This document shows positions 63,573 through 64,000 of a stretch of DNA of 64,000 nucleotides, in pieces. Origin of the DNA: Clostridium sp. E02 (GTDB taxonomy: Bacteria > Bacillota > Clostridia > Lachnospirales > Lachnospiraceae). Position 1 is the stretch's first letter. Each line of letters starts with the position of its first letter. The notes beneath the pieces are model-generated. The model saw only the letters and a program-made list of their open reading frames with translations, did no database searches and was not told where the DNA came from. The translations under genes and the position numbers were made by a program. The DNA is taken from contig NZ_RJLQ01000004.1 in NCBI RefSeq assembly GCF_003833015.1, positions 1 through 64,000 of the forward strand, given 5' to 3'.

Positions 63573-64000
63573 ATGGAACGGATCGCGATTCTTCTTCCAA
63601 GACAGACCATTTTAGAATATGCGAAGAACATATTAGAAAAAGAAAAGGTAGAGGTTCAGATTTTAAAGGTAGTGGATAACTCCAATGCGGTTGTAGAGGC
63701 CAAAGAGGCAATAGAAGCAGGTGCGCGTGTTATTATTGCCAGAGGACTGCAGGCTACCCTGATAAAAGAGAATCTAAATATACCGGTTGTGGAAATGCCC
63801 ATTACTGTCCGTGAGATCGGATTTATGATTCTCAAGGCCAGAAATGTGCTGAAAAAGGTCCATCCATCCATCGGAATTGTAGCATTTGAAAATATGTTTG
63901 AAAGTCTGGAGCAGTTAGGAGAGCTGTTTGATTTTGAACTTCATTTTTATAAACTGAAAGAGCTGGAAGAGACAAGAGGATTGGTAAGCCAGGCAATCAA
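63573..64000 (+). CDS. Second PrpR_N-domain regulator (truncated by window end)
   Basis: Only the first 142 codons are visible. They form a PrpR N-terminal sensing domain paralogous to that of the regulator at 58424: MERIAILLPRQTILEYAKNIL, then GARVIIARGLQATLIKE, NIPVVEMPITVREIGF and PSIGIVAFENMFES align with IIIARGLQASLMK, DIPVVEIVIT and ALGVVGFKNMF there. AGGAGGGG lies before the ATG, 28 bp after garK. Whether PAS, AAA+ and Fis domains follow cannot be seen. It is probably a self-regulated member of the garR operon. Confidence 0.88.
   Translation, partial: MERIAILLPRQTILEYAKNILEKEKVEVQILKVVDNSNAVVEAKEAIEAGARVIIARGLQATLIKENLNIPVVEMPITVREIGFMILKARNVLKKVHPSIGIVAFENMFESLEQLGELFDFELHFYKLKELEETRGLVSQAI

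Overview
The window looks like a chromosomal stretch of a low-to-medium GC anaerobic member of the Clostridia, most likely Lachnospiraceae. Pointers are strong AGGAGG ribosome binding sites, a T-box leader, an [FeFe] hydrogenase homologue, class III fructose-bisphosphatase, NlpC/P60 hydrolases, an agmatine deiminase cluster and tripartite tricarboxylate-type transport genes. The family is inferred from gene content only. I see no rRNA, tRNA, CRISPR, phage or insertion sequence.

Layout. 1-4.2 kb: a T-box leader and a short threonyl-tRNA synthetase that lacks the TGS domain and three of four editing residues, then an ArsB/NhaD-type permease and an unknown protein. 4.3-10.5 kb: a group B-like [FeFe] hydrogenase homologue, a zinc-ribbon/methyltransferase-like protein, a ferredoxin-domain protein, a GreA-family factor, a MATE pump and a HAD phosphatase. 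10.6-14.1 kb: an alcohol dehydrogenase and aldo/keto reductase on the minus strand, facing a MerR regulator across a 19-bp-spacer promoter, then an OGG1-type glycosylase. 14.2-18.4 kb: a Gld-like ABC exporter operon. 18.6-26.7 kb: a branched-chain amino acid and serine operon (leuB-ilvD-ilvB-serC-serA-DUF1015).

26.8-32.6 kb holds a complete agmatine deiminase pathway (membrane-bound LuxR regulator, carbamate kinase, putrescine carbamoyltransferase, antiporter, agmatine deiminase), which makes ATP from agmatine. 32.6-37.0 kb: MarR plus MATE, an M23 peptidase, a small unknown protein and an MBL hydrolase. 37.3-46.7 kb: fbp, a DUF1700 protein, two tandem NlpC/P60 hydrolases each with a WalR-like box at the transcript start, an Asn/Gln repeat protein, a rhodanese, two YfcE-type phosphodiesterases, an RlmL-like methyltransferase, a secreted papain-type protease and rdgB.

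46.7-64.0 kb is a sugar and sugar-acid region: a GH4 glycosidase, an AraC regulator, a HAD-MtlD fusion, and a galactarate route made of garD, a TctCBA-type transporter with a LysR regulator, an MBL hydrolase, a PrpR_N-type regulator with a degenerate AAA+ domain, garR, a DapA-family lyase where GarL would be expected, garK, and a second PrpR_N regulator cut by the window end. The most novel signal is here. garD and the garR operon share an array of TGA-led repeats at exact 11-bp spacing, a TTCYGCCMATAG element 28 bp upstream of TATAAT, and an identical 78-bp distance from the last repeat to TATAAT. I infer a helically phased operator for the local PrpR_N regulators.
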